Source of the DNA: Linnemannia schmuckeri
Taxonomy: Eukaryota > Mortierellomycota > Mortierellomycetes > Mortierellales > Mortierellaceae
Assembly (NCBI GenBank): GCA_029449235.1
Contig: JANATG010000020.1
Coordinates: 682,001-746,000, forward strand
DNA length: 64,000 bases
Reading direction: 5' to 3'
Below are positions 47,801 to 60,481 of this stretch, piece after piece (position 1 is the stretch's first letter; the number at the start of each line of letters is the position of its first letter). A program made the position numbers and the translations under genes. Under the pieces are notes generated by a model, which was given only the letters and a program-made list of their open reading frames with translations, did no database searches and had not been told where the DNA came from.

Positions 47801-47872
47801 AGTTATGTCACCTCTGCAGCCATGGACACTGGAGTAGCCCTTAGCAGGCCCCTGTGCTACTTTATGGTCTAG
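44808..47872 (+). pseudogene. OPT-family oligopeptide transporter, decayed
   Basis: Remnant of a proton-coupled oligopeptide transporter of the plasma membrane. Recognisable blocks in order: an acidic N-terminus ending EEVRAIVP; a spliced joint (45061-45171 removed) to VTDGPSMPTNTFRMW; SFNPGPFNIKEHALIG; AYAVDIVILQKKYYG; NLVTVALFRTLHE; WINPQNVALSQLTGSNGLG; YEEYGPLRMDSFFALT spliced to YGIGSAGLTATLTHVALY; ITEYVIGYLMPDHP; FKAYGYITNVQALQF; IPLMTMFWVQVI; and a last block with SAAMDTGVAL. In-frame stops at 46194-46196, 46230-46232, 47001-47003, 47519-47521 and 47786-47788 fall where the family has Trp. Reading frame also changes near 45265, at the A6 run near 45330, and near 47147. No start codon was found. 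It cannot make a transporter. Confidence 0.9.
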
Positions 47873-50800
47873 GTAAAAGTTTGAGTTGTTTTTGTCGCGT
47901 AAGCAGACGCGTCTTCGTTTCGTGTCACGCTGTGATATTTTTACTTTTGTTGACGAGAATATATCTTCTATACTTCTTTTTTTATGCATATCAATAGAGC
48001 TGGGACAAGAACTTTTATGAATGGTAGAGAGCATCAGAATAATTGACCACCGTCCTTTAGCAGAAACCAACTTTTTGGTCAATGAAGCTATCCTCCTCTT
48101 TCAATAACAGTCAAAAAAAAAAAAAATAGATAGACCAAGGATTGTGTACAAGAATAGAAAAGGTGAGTATGCACACACGCATGCACACACATCCCCACTT
48201 GTGAATGTGAAGTCCAATCCTCCCCTCTTCCCCTTCTTCCTCCTTCTTACTCTCCGTCTCTTCACTCTTTCCTCTCCTTCCATCCCTCCCTTCCCCCCTT
48301 TCTCCTTATTTCTTGTTGACCTTTTTGATTCTGTCCCCTACCCCTTTCTTTTTTTTTTCTCTCTGTCATCAGTGCTTCCCTCCTTTCCTCATACTCACTC
48401 ACTCTTCCTTACACGTTTTTTTGTCACCGTACATGCACCATCTCTCTTTTCCGCACACTACGCTCGTAGCCCGCCTAGTTGCTTTGTCTCCTTGAACGGA
48501 AGGTCCATTTTTCAACTCTCTGAAGTTTGTTCAAGTTTTCAAGTTACTATTCTCACCTCAGTTGGGGAGTAGATGGTGGTGTATTCTGTTGGTTGGACGA
48601 ATAATGTTATAGGATTTTTTTAAAGTGAATAGACATAAAAAAAAAGCAATAGGCACGTAGTGTAGACAAGAAATGAAAAAGATATTTTTCTAGGCAGGGG
48701 ATAGGAACAGGGGAAGAAGGAGGAGGAAGGTGAGAAGAAAAGAGGGGATAGCTAAAATAGGGACGGGAAGGGACAGATGGACGCAGGAAGAGAGGGGTGG
48801 AGAGGAAGAGGGTTTGTTCTTGTTGTTGTATCTAAATCCGGCTTGTCTCACAAATAAAAGTTGGATGGGATAGTCCTAAGAGTGGAAAAGAAATATACGC
48901 GCGCTTAGTTCTCGTTGTTTGTTTGCTGTGTGCGTGTTGTTGGAATTGAGAGCTAACGAGAAGGTACGTGAAAGACGAAAGACAAGAAAAAGAGGAGGGT
49001 ATGTGGTCGAGAAATGACCCACATTGTGTGTGTTTATGTAGATGTATGTACGATGATCCGAGGGGCAGAAAAGTTAGGGGTGCATCCAACAAAAATAAAA
49101 TGAGGGACAGAACGAAAGAGTAGAGGAAAGAGAAAAGCTCCCTCTCAAGATCCAGGGGCTAAACATTTTGCAACCAACCTCCGCCCTCCCTATCCAAGGA
49201 TGCGTTTTGCTTATTTTTTTTGTTGGCATGGTTAAAGCAATTAGGAAAAGGGAAATTTGATTTGTTTTCTGCCTTGTTTCCCTAGACTTTTGTCTCCAAG
49301 GCAGTGTTGAAGAAAAACAGCAATTGCAAAATTGGCTTGCTCGGTGGGTTGGTCAAGAAGGAATCGAGGAGTAGAAAAGGACGGAGAGAGAGATACAGTG
49401 ACGGCAAGTACCAAAGACAAGGAGAGTGGATATAGGCGGGTGTATGCATGATGGGTTTTGGGCTGCTGATGATAAGAGATGTAAGTAAATGCTTCTGCAC
49501 CTGTTAGCTCCCTGTCTCTTTCTCTCTCAGTCACTCTCGCTCGCTCGCTCGTTCCGTCCCTGCCTTTTTCTCTTGAACATCCAATGAAGATGGTGAGTGA
49601 GTGAATGAATGTATGCTTTTTCACGGACTCCTTTATTTTCTCTCCTGCAACAGCCCCTTTTGATCCTGACAGACGGCGAGGGTGCCGGGGGAAGAGGAGG
49701 TGGAGGATGAGGAGTCGCGAGGGGTGTGGGAGCAGTTGAGAAAGCAAGCTACGAGCAGGACAAGCCCTGTTCAATGTACATTTGTCTTGCTCATTCAATC
49801 ATCCATCGCTCACACAAGACGAAAAAAAAAACGAAATAGATGGACAGACCAGGACGCGAAGAAGAGAGGACACGAAGGAGATTTGTTCATCACTCTGCTT
49901 CGCGTCTTGCCTCTACCTCCGTCTCATCTGCTACACTTTTTGCTCTCTTACTTTCCAGATGTCTCCATAGCATGCAGCCCACTCTCATCCTTGTGCAAAA
50001 AAAAAAAAACCACCTCTAACAGCAAAAAGCAAAAGAGAGGAGAGCTGCATTTTATATTCCCAGTCGCGCGAATTGAATAATAAAGTGCCTCGTGGATCTC
50101 ATTTCCTCCATGGATTGTACTCATTTCCTTGCTCGACCATGTCCATTGAGAAAGATATATTTATGTCTCCACAGGGGTAGTACGACTTGTCTCTGCTTTG
50201 ATTTAGGTTCCTTGCACCCTTTCGGTCTTTTTTTCTATCCCTTGCTCTTCTTTCTCTCTTTTCTGACCCTCACTCCCACCCTCCTTCTCGCCTTTCCTCT
50301 CCTCTCCCTCCCCTTTCCAACCCCCCTGAATTCGACAATGTATTCTCCTTTTGTACAAAGAAATAGGCGGTTCAAGGTGGGGTGTGTGGGCAAACCTTGT
50401 CTGTTCGTGTCTGTCTCTGTCGTACACACGCGTTGTCATTTTTCAACATTTCACAGCTCAACATTTCTCGCGCACATTCAAACAAACAAACAAACACAAC
50501 ACGCTTACACTCATTCATCCTTGTATCTTCCCTCCTTACCTTGCCATCATTACCATCATCGTCGTTGCCGTCCATTTATCTTTACATCATGGATCTCTGT
50601 ATCGGTCTTTCCAATCCACTGGGTTATTTCTTGCTATAGAAAAGAGTTGAAACCAACAAAAGCAATAAAAAAAGAGACATCCATCAATTGTTCATACACG
50701 CATGCTCATCGGCTTTTCGTCGACATCGTCAGACTCCTGGACCCGTCCTCCTCCTCCTCCTCCTCCTCTACTCTCCTTCCCCTTTGTGCCCCTAGACCCT

Positions 50801-52969
50801 CCACCGCCTGTTGGCAGGCGTTGTTTCTGCTTAAAGTGTGTGAATGTCTCCGTCTCCTATGATGTTCCTTCTTCCCCCCTTGAATCATTGTCCTTTTTTC
50901 TGTTTTCCTCTTTTTCATTCTCTCCTTCACTTTCTCCCTCCCTCTTCATAAGCCCTTTCTGCTTCCCCTTGACCTTTTTTTTCCATCAATCCCTTTGAAC
51001 CCTCTTCTGTTGATCCATTCGCTCTGCCATTTAACCATTCAACTTTGCTCACTTCGCTGTCAATTTTTTCCTTTTTTTTACGTTTCCTCCTTTCTGATTT
51101 TTTTCACCCCTTCTTCACACCAACACACCACCCTTCGCCATCGCCAGACACTCTCCCTCCTCTCTTTCTCTTACAAAGTATGTAGATAATACTCTTTTGT
51201 TTAGTCTCCCGCCGTCCTCTTTTTCAATCAATGGTGTATCTAATTGCTCGTCTATTTCGCGACCATCTCTATATTTTCATCTTCGTTTGATCTGCTAAAA
51301 AAAACAATATTTCATATTGTCAACGCGTGAACCTCCTTGGGTGCTCAGCCTTTTTCTCTCTTTTATCCCACAATATATACTTTAAACTACTACAATTCTA
51401 TTTCTCCTCTTCCATACCCTCACCCCTTCTTTTCTACTTGTTCAATCGCTCTACATTTTCGTGTTCTGTTGTTTAATAGCACGAGATAAAACGAACTCCA
51501 TCTATTATTTCTTTAGAGATAAGAGAATCACGAATATTGCACGGGGAAGTGTTTGGATGCAATCTTGTCGTCGTGTCGAAAGCGAACTCACTTTTTATTT
51601 TCCCCTTGAAAACCAACATCAATCAATCTACAAGCACAACAACGACGAGGGAAATCGGTTGTTATTTAGCTCACGCCATCCTCTTTTTCATTTCTTTACC
51701 CTTGTTTTCGATTCTCTTTCGCTCTAAATCCTCAACAACAACCACCTACCGACTACCATTGCTACTACAACTATTGACAATAGCAATACCCACAACAACA
51801 ACCCCAATTGAAGGACAACCAACACCTACCGATACCGTTACGCTCTTGGGATAAAAGCGACAACCATCAACCACCATAATCATCAACAACCACGACAAAA
51901 CATCAGACCAACAAACAGACAGATTGAGGCCGACTCGGTCTACTCAAGGAGTCTCTTTAGTTCACAAAAGGACAAAGGGCAACGCTATTTTTGTTATAGT
52001 TCTCCTCCCTTCAATTCTTTCAATCTCTCGTCTACCCTTTTGTTCATGGGTTCATCTCTTTAAGGAAAGAAGAAACAGAAAAAAACTGTTGCCATCCCTT
52101 CATCCACCCATCCTTAATTTTTCAACCCGTTCCTTACTTCCTTACTTACTCCTGTAGCTCTTTGTTCTCCTGATTTTTTCCCTTACCCCCCTTCCTTCCT
52201 TGCCTTGCTTTCTTCCCTCCTTCCCTCGTTCCTCCCTCCTTCTCTTCTCTCTATCTCTCCCCCCCCCCCCTCCTTCTCTTCTCTCTATCTCTCCCCCCCC
52301 CCTCCTTCTCTTCTCTCTATCTCTCCCCCCCCCCCCTCCTTCTTCTTCCTTCTCCTCCTCTCCCTTTCCATTCGTGGCTCCTTTTTTGTCAAAGAACAGA
52401 AACAAAACAAACACAATAACAACACAACAAACTTCAGCTTGTCCGCCTTAGCCCCTACAGCTGTGGTTAGACGTTTAGAAAAAAAAAGCAGGGAAGGTTT
52501 ATTATCGCGTTTGCCTTCGACAACAAGACCAATTACTCTTCTTTCTCTTGTCTCTTCCTTCTCTGTCTTTCTCTCTCTTCATTTGTTCTTTCGCTCGATA
52601 TTGACAACGCAGCTCTTACTCATCCTCGCAGCGACATCCGTTTTCTTTCATTGCTTCTCGTTGGATCAAGCTGTCGAAGAAAGAAAAGGTACGCTGGAGC
52701 GATCCTCGAGTATCTTATTCCATTGTAACACTTTTCCGAGTGTGTTTAACTAACTTCGGCCATTTCTTTTGATCCTTCACCTCTTCTACCTTTTACCCTC
52801 TACCAAAACTTCAATACTCCTTCTTGTACGACAGATAACTTATTCTTTTTCATCGAAAGAGTCGATCCTAAACATCCAGTCCATTGAACGCGTTCAGACA
52901 CCATATCCAGCTTCACTCCCTCCCTGCGACATCCATCCACATTTACAAATATTCGCACACATACACACA
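47873..52969. other. Intergenic and long CT-rich leader region
   Basis: No gene recognised. From about 48200 to 48480, and again from 49900 to the C2H2 start at 52970, the plus strand is pyrimidine-rich, with many TTCTC/CCTCC runs. This polarity matches the downstream gene's sense strand, so much of the region may be its promoter and leader. Open frames are low-complexity. Confidence 0.55.
52237..52337 (+). repeat. 32-35 bp tandem repeat with variable C tracts
   Basis: Three copies of a unit TCCTTCTCTTCTCTCTATCT followed by CTC and a C tract. The copies differ mainly in C-tract length, pointing to slippage. Confidence 0.9.
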
Positions 52970-55900
52970 ATGGCAGCATCTCCAGACCGTTCTCACGTTG
53001 GACTCTCCCACTTCAGTCGAGGTATGTCATTCTCCCTTTTTTCCAATGATACCCAATCCCATTTCCAAGACAAAAATACTTTCACTGCCAACAATAATAA
53101 GTTCGATAATAATGCGCATAAAAAAGAAGGATGTCGTTCGATAATAATTACTCGGGCAGTCGAGGCGATCCTATCCAACCAACACTCATCCTTCCCGGGC
53201 GGTGCATTTTGGTCCGACCTCCACTTTTCCTGTCAGCACCATCGCATCTATTTTCCTCTTCCTATTCTACCACTCCATTGTCCTTATCAGGCCAGACGAC
53301 TGACTTCGTCAATTTTGAAAAGCCCTTCCTTCTTTTTGCTTTCCTCTCTTTTTTCTCCCTTCAACCCCTTCTTTGTTCGCCTTTCAGTCTCTTCTTTGTT
53401 CAACCCTCTTTCTTACACACCCCTTCTTCCCCACCTCCTTTCACCTTCCCCTCACCCTTCTCCCCTTTCATTTACTTCATGGAGCGCCCCGACTTATCCG
53501 TTCATTTTAGGCCCAGAAAGAACCATAATTCACCCTTGAAGATTAACCTGTTACTCTTAGTATCCTCCACCCTGACATTTTTCTCTCATCGACCCCCTCC
53601 ATCCTCGCTCTCACTTTCGCTTTTCGCTGCTACTCCACCAACCCTTGTGTCGACGTCACCCTTACCCCCTGATTGAATACGTTCGTTTGCTCTGACCATT
53701 GCTTTTTCTCCTTCCTTTTTTAACTCCTTCTTTTTCCTCCTCCCCGACTCCTCTCTGTTTCCATTACCGCCCTTTTATTTTGGTCTTCCAACTCCAAAAG
53801 CAGACCTCCCTCGCCGAAACTCCATGCCCGTCTCTGACCGCCAACGCGCTCTTTCAGGAGAACGTCGACTGAGTCAACAGGACATGTATTCGAACGGACA
53901 TATCGTCCACACCGAGTGGGCTGGACATCACGATTCGACAATTGACCCACTTCACCGTGAACCCTCGAGTTATTACAACGACGATCACCCAGAATATCAG
54001 CACTCTGGAGTACACCACCCATACCAGACCGACAATGGCATGAACTACCATCTCAAGGGCGGCCATGATAGCCATCACTCGGACCTCGGAGACTACACCA
54101 TGCACAGCGGTGCTTATGATAGCCGGTATGGGTCAGTAGCAGGTTTGCCTAGGGGCGAACATCATGACAGCGACATGGATATGCGACTCAACAATCCTAT
54201 GATGGACAAGCAACGCAACAATTCGATCTCGTCCAACGCAAGCTCCAACTCTTCCAGCTCGACTGCAAACAAACATCCATGCAAGTTTCCAACGTGCGGC
54301 TGGAGCTTCAAGCGATACGAGCATTTGAAGAGACACATGTTGGTACACACCAAGGAGAGGCCGTTTGTGTGCGAGTTCCAGGGCTGTGAAAAATCTTTCA
54401 GTCGGTCAGACAACTTCTCAGCCCATTTGCGGACACACACCAAGAAGTCGATGCACATGCGCAAATTTGATCGACACCTGATGATGGACTCCAACAACAA
54501 CTTTATGCCGTTGAATAACCCCAATGTCGGTAGTGGCGGCATGGTTGCAAATGGGATGGTCTGTGTGGTCGGAGGAAATGACGATGGTCGCGGGTATTCG
54601 GCTGAGCCCTCGCATTACCGCCAGAGCATGAATGGGTACCCTGAGTACCATGATTCGCGTCATTCTCCGCCATTACCTCAACCACCGCACGCACAGGCCA
54701 TCGGAGCTGGACACGGCTCTCTTGACTCTGGTAATTTATTATTCTTTCAGTCATCTCCAACCGCTATTTTGTTTGTTAGGATGCGGCATATTGCACGTCG
54801 TAGTTCCATTCGCTCTAACAGTCTAATAATGCATTGGTAGTCCATGTGAAACATGGGGCCAATCCCATTTCTAAATATAATAGGCCTACATCACGCGACC
54901 CGCACACCTTATCAGCCGACAGTGGTCAAGGCGCTGACTATGAGAGCCTTGAGGTCTCATCCTCAACGTCTCCATCCTACCGGATCTCGCTAAGCAAGCA
55001 CCACCATCACCATCACCGGCGCAGCCCATCTTTGGGTACGCCCCATCTCCTTGATGGACCATCCAGCCATTCTGCGGAATACAATATCGATACTAAACCA
55101 ACAGCAACTGCATCATTCATTACAAAGCGAGAAGAGTCCTCATCGTCCCTTTCAACCCTGTCTACAAAGAATAACAGCACGTTTTCAATCAAATCCACTA
55201 CCTCAGCAGCATCCCTATCACCTAAACCATCTACAACCATGTCCACCCACCATCTATCGAAACCTTCTGTTGTTCTCCCTAAATTCAGTCCTATCAAGAT
55301 TGACCTCAAGGCCGTCTCCAATAACCCCGACGACGTCCACCTTCACAACCAGCACAATATCAAATCCGAGTCCTTGAACCGTCGTTGCCGCCGTAGCAGT
55401 CATCATTACCAGGAGGACGTCAATCACCAGTATTACCATCGCATTCAAGACGATCGAGACAACAACTTTGGTCGCCACAGTTCAAACCAGGGTCTGCCGC
55501 ATGCGCGTTACAACAGTCCTGGTCTGAAATCTCCAATTCCACCATCATTGCGTTCTTCGTCGTCTGCACACCGCCGCTACGGGTCTTTGGATATGTCACA
55601 ACAACAGCAGCAACATCCTCACCATAGAGTGATGCTTGACAGCACTCATGACAACCCAAATCCAAACCCAAACGGCGAGTCCCCAACGCTACCACCGCGA
55701 AGACTGTCGTCGCCTTCTTTCAAAGGAAGTTCAACTGGGTTCTCGTCGCACTTTATACCGATAGAGGCTGGTCACGAGAGCGGTAGCAGTTTCAGTCGAC
55801 GGGACCGATATGGTTCCTTGGATTGTGATGAGGACGAGGTTGGTGACGATGAAGAAGAAGAGGATGACGAGGATATGGATGGAGGTGATGATGAGGAAGT

Positions 55901-56813
55901 TGCCGAGAACGCGTTGAGGGTTAAGAAGCTGCAGATGATGGAAGCCTACCAGTCGTCCTTCAGCCTCACGTCGCACCACAGCCATAGGAATGGGTCGATT
56001 TCACCACCACCCATGATGTCGACCCGAAGCAGCTCTGAGGGGTATGCTGGTTCGGCGGCGATGATGTTGGACGTGGATGGGAACCCGATCCAGAGGTATG
56101 GCGATGATATGAATCATCGCCACACGATCGCGGACTACAGTCCTGATCCATCTTCTTCGTTAACTAGGGATCATCGTATGCCTGCCATGTCGCCTCTTCT
56201 GCAATCCTCGTCGACTCAGGGCTCTTCTGGTTACTCCCAAGGTCCTCGTGGTTCCTCATACCATACTGAGACCGCGTCGAGCTATTCTCAAGGATACCCT
56301 CGATACGGTATGACCGCTTCTTCTTACACCGGTATGGCCATAGGTGGACAGCAACCACATCACTGCCCGCAGCAGCAGCATCATCGCATGATGGGAGCAG
56401 GAAACGCGAATAGCGGTGGAGGAAATGGTTCACAGCACGCTACAGGGCGTGTTCGTGGGTCGGGTGTGCCTTCCAAGAACCATTGCTGTCCTGTTCCTGG
56501 ATGCATGAAACGGTTCAAGCGACTGGAGCATTTGAAGCGACACACCAAGACACATACTCTGGAGCGTCCCTTTGCGTGCACCAGCTCTGGTTGTAACAAG
56601 CGGTTTTCCCGGTCGGACAATCTTTGTAGGTCCAGTGCTTGGTGATGATTGCAGCACGTTGGATCTGGTTTTGCATGTTGAGCAAACTTTGCTAACCATT
56701 TTTTTTTCTTACTTTTAATATGAATAGCTCAACATATCAAAACGCATCAACGCCAGCTGATGAGCAAGTCTCATTGGAAGCACCGGTCGACCATGTCCAT
56801 GCCCGGCCTATAA
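52970..56813 (+). CDS. C2H2 transcription factor with two different finger pairs
   Basis: Exons 52970-53021, 53804-54730, 54841-56625 and 56728-56813 give 949 residues, with all joints in phase. Exon 1 encodes only MAASPDRSHVGLSHFSR and is followed by a 782-nt intron. The first finger pair (about 175-235) has C-x4-C-x12-H-x3-H twice, with KRYEHLKRHMLVHTKERPF and FSRSDNFSAHLRTH, nearly the same as in the gene at 12029-14212. The second pair (about 873-930) reads KRFKRLEHLKRHTKTHTLERP and FSRSDNLSQHIKTHQ, like Ste12/SteA-type fingers; its last finger is completed only by splicing at 56626-56727. A block KIDLKAVSNNPDDVH near residue 480 also occurs in the paralog. His, Ser and acidic runs fill the rest. 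The third intron (54731-54840) is the least certain: its acceptor was chosen by phase. The protein ends MSMPGL. Nuclear DNA-binding role; targets unknown. Confidence 0.88.
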
Positions 56814-57210
56814 AACTCGTCCCCCTTATCATCCCCCATACCCATTATTATCTTGTATCTCCTTGTTCTTTCGTTTTATTTGGCTTACTCTGTTCTCAAT
56901 GGGACCCCAAACTCTTGCCCGTTTGGATGTATTTTTTTTGTTTGCTTGTTTCGTCGCGTTTTGTTTAGCTTGTAGCATTGTCGTCGTTGCTCTTTGATTA
57001 GATCTGTTTCATTTCTTTCGTCTTCGTCCGTTCACTTGCCTTTGTCCCTTATTTCCCCTGTCCAACTCTTTTTTCTGTAATCTTTCCGTTCAATAACATG
57101 TATCATTGTCCCCTTTCAATCTCTCAAAAAACTCAATGGTCTCCTTTTTTCTTAAACAGGGCATGAACCAAAAATAAACAAACAAAGCGAACCGTTTTAT
57201 TTTCAGAAAG
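56814..57210. other. Shared 3' region of convergent genes
   Basis: 397 bp between the stop codons of the C2H2 factor (+) and the GATA factor (-). It is T-rich, with one plus-strand AATAAA at 57173-57178. Nothing else was recognised. Confidence 0.6.
57173..57178 (+). terminator. Possible polyadenylation signal of the C2H2 gene
   Basis: AATAAA 360 nt after the stop codon, close to the 3' end of the convergent GATA gene. It may be chance in an AT-rich gap. Confidence 0.3.
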
Positions 57211-60200
57211 CTAGCGACCAGAAGGATATGAGTGGTTGGACGCTTGATATTGCCCCATCAGCATTGCCAACGCCTGAAGCTGTTGTTGTTCAGGGTCCAA
57301 ACCCGATGGCATCCATGCCACATTACCATTGCCGCTATCGTTATTATCGCCATCATCGTCTTCGTCTTCGTCATCGTCGCCATTATGGAGACCAGCGGGA
57401 GTATGAGACATACCGAAGAGGAGACCTGCAATGTCGGAAGGGGTTGCCTCTCGCTGGAACTGTTGCTGTTGCTGATGCTGCTGTTGAAATGGAAGTTGTG
57501 GCGGGAGCGGATGCTGCTGCTGCTGGAGTTGAAGAGGAGAAGGAGGAGGCTGGTGGGGACCGGTGACGGACATCATGTCGCTGTAGAGGAGGTACATTGC
57601 CATGGACGAGAGCCCGTCTGTGCCCATCAGTTGGTTCATGGCCGCCATCGAAGACTCGTCGAACATCTGTGCTGGGAACTGAGCTGTACCCTGAGGCTGC
57701 TGCTGGTGGTGGAGATAGTGGTGATGCTGGTGTTGGACCATAGTGGCGAATGGTGGTCCGTTGTAACCTTGTACTCCTCGCTGCTCCTGCTGCTGTGGTT
57801 GCTGATGCTGGTGCTGGCGCTGGAGAGCAAAATGACCTGTGAGGAGCATTTCATCTGGCGGTGTGAGGTATGTCAGGTTTTGGCGATAGACTTCACGTTG
57901 CTGCTGTCCGTGTTCCCCTCGATCCTGCCCTTGCTTCTGATGTTCCTGCTGCCCTTGCTGTTGCTGCTGTTGCTGCATCAACCGGTGAAGCTCTTCGATC
58001 ACCGCCGGGTTATACTGCAACTCCGGCGGGAGAAGAGACCCAATCACAGGAGCCTGGAACCCAGCCTGCTCAAGCGCATCCATGGTGGTCTGAATAGATC
58101 TCGCATCCATGCAAGAAATAACTTCAGCCGCAGCAGTAGCTGCAGCAACGGCATCAAGCCCTGACTGAAGAACCTCAACATCGGTCGAAGGGCGGCGCTT
58201 CCGGTTAGTCGCCGAGTTTTGTGGTGGAGGCGCAAACAGTCCAATGGCGGGCCCACGACCCGAGGGATCTGGGAGGAGTGGTGATTGAGACGACTCATCG
58301 ATATCCTTGGACACAATCGTGGCTCTCCCGCAGGGGATCGGCGCAACCTTAGTGATAAGTATTGCCGATTTGTTCAATTCTGCGCTGCTCTTGGATCCAC
58401 CACGATGTTTGTCCGCAGCACCGCCTGCCAGGTTGGCCTTGGAGTTCAGTCCACCACGATTGCGTTTCCGGATAACGTCTGATTTGAGACTGAGGGGTCG
58501 AGTTCGTCCATGAAGTTTGAGAAAGAGCCCACAGGCGTTACAGAGCGGGTTGCCATCTGCATCACGGCGCCAGAGGGGTGTTGTCCGTGTGTTGCAGTTG
58601 GTGCACTGAGTCGACGCCGCTTCTGCTGCAACCGCAGCTGCGGCTGCGGCGGCTGCGGCAGCAATCGATGGTTCGTCGTCCTCGGTCTCGGAGCCGTCTC
58701 CGTCGTCCTCTGTTGTAGAATCTGAAGAAGCCGAGTGGTTCTGAACAACTGGCTGTGGTTGTGAGATGGCGTGTTGAGAGGCACTATTGCTGTGCAGGTC
58801 AAAGACCGGTACTGAAGGGTTAGAGAGTGCACGAAGCTGATGTGGACTCTCGGGTGGTGTCATCACCCGCGGCGAAACGAACCCTGGGTTTCCGGATGGA
58901 TATAAATACCTCCAGTTTGAAAACGTTGCATCCGATATTTGAGGCCCCTGCTGCTGCTGCTGTTGAGCGTGTGTCGCGTTTGTTGAAGAAGGTTGGGGAG
59001 GCGCGATTTGGTGGGTATATTGCTGATCGTCCATCTGTTGTTGTTGCTGTTGTTGCTGCTGCTGTGGGTGGTGTACCAAGCCGCCATTACCAAGTATCTC
59101 CAGATAACCGCTATCCAGTCCTGGACGCCCGGCATTACCGTTATTATTAGAGTTGTTTGTGTTGTTGTTGCTGGGGACAATATCGGGGAACCCTTGCAAC
59201 AAAAGCTGGGTATAGTGTTCCTGAAGCTGCTTGAACTCGATAGATTGCTGGTCCTCCTGACTGAAGGCCGGTAACGACTGACTGACACCTCCGCCGCTTT
59301 CACCAAAGGATGGCGTTATTGCTGCTATGGGGATAAATTGGTTATGGTGCCAGGAAATGTTACCAAACTCGACAGGGAGATTATTGTTGCCGTTCAAAAT
59401 ATCCATGTTTGGATCGAAAGGTTGCTCCTCCAACTGCTGGAAGGTATCTTGATCCATATTATTATTGTTGTTGCTAGTTTCCTGAGCAATCGGGGATAAC
59501 GACTCTGTTTTAGAAGAGTCGGCCACGGTTCCTGGGAACTCGACATGACGCTGGTGATGATCGATGGATCCTGCAACTGAATAATCTTTTGACACGCCGT
59601 TGTTATTGCTGTAGTACGTTGGTTCCGGTGATTCTATTTGTTCAAAGAACCGGCGAAACATAGAGCAAGCTTGTGTGAGTTCGAGATTCCTTCTTCCCGG
59701 GGAATTGTTCTACGTAAACCCAGTGCCAAAGCTCCATTCAAGGAAGAATTATCCGATGTTGTACCTGACTTCGTTAGGTCAATAAACAACCCAGACTTGG
59801 AGGTACTCCTGGGAGACGTCGTTTTGGGTCTTTCCTGTTGATGATGATGGTTAGGCGAGTGCCGCCGTTGTGGTTGTTGGTTTGCAGCCGCCGTGTTGAA
59901 ATCTTTGTTGGCACTGGATCGTCCAGTTCCTGTGCCGCTATGCTTGTCAAGTTTACGATCCCGGAAAAAGATGGTTGTCCTCTGTTCCGAAAGCGGGATA
60001 GTCCTTGTGATGGAAATGGCGACCTGGAACGATTTTGCGAGTTCATGAGTGTCGGCCAGTGCGGCGACCGATGTGGTGGGGCCTTGAGCGGTGCTGACTG
60101 TGTCTGCGGGCCTAGAAAAAAAATCAGTTAAATGCCCGATTAAGGTGTGAGTGGTTGGGATGCAAGAAATGAAATCAGGGGCAGGGGAGAGAGGGGGTGG

Positions 60201-60429
60201 AGAGGGAAGGGTAAAGAAAAAGAATAGTTGAGGCATAGAAGGGATGCATTGAGTGGATTAACCACCTCTTTTGGTTGTTATTGAACTCAAGTTAAAAGAA
60301 GAAACTCTGCCCCTGTCCACGCAACTGCTCAGAGACAACCTAGGATCTTTCTTCCTATTTTTCTTCCCCCATCTACCTACATTCGTCCCTCCATCCACCC
60401 GTCCATCCACTAGGCGCAAAAAAGCAAGG

Positions 60430-60481
<52 letters not shown>

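Noticed and set aside
52769..53676. Overlapping open frames before and within the first intron of the plus-strand C2H2 gene
   Set aside because: They cross the proposed start and intron in pyrimidine-rich DNA; only the 52-nt exon from 52970 joins in phase to the finger-bearing exon.
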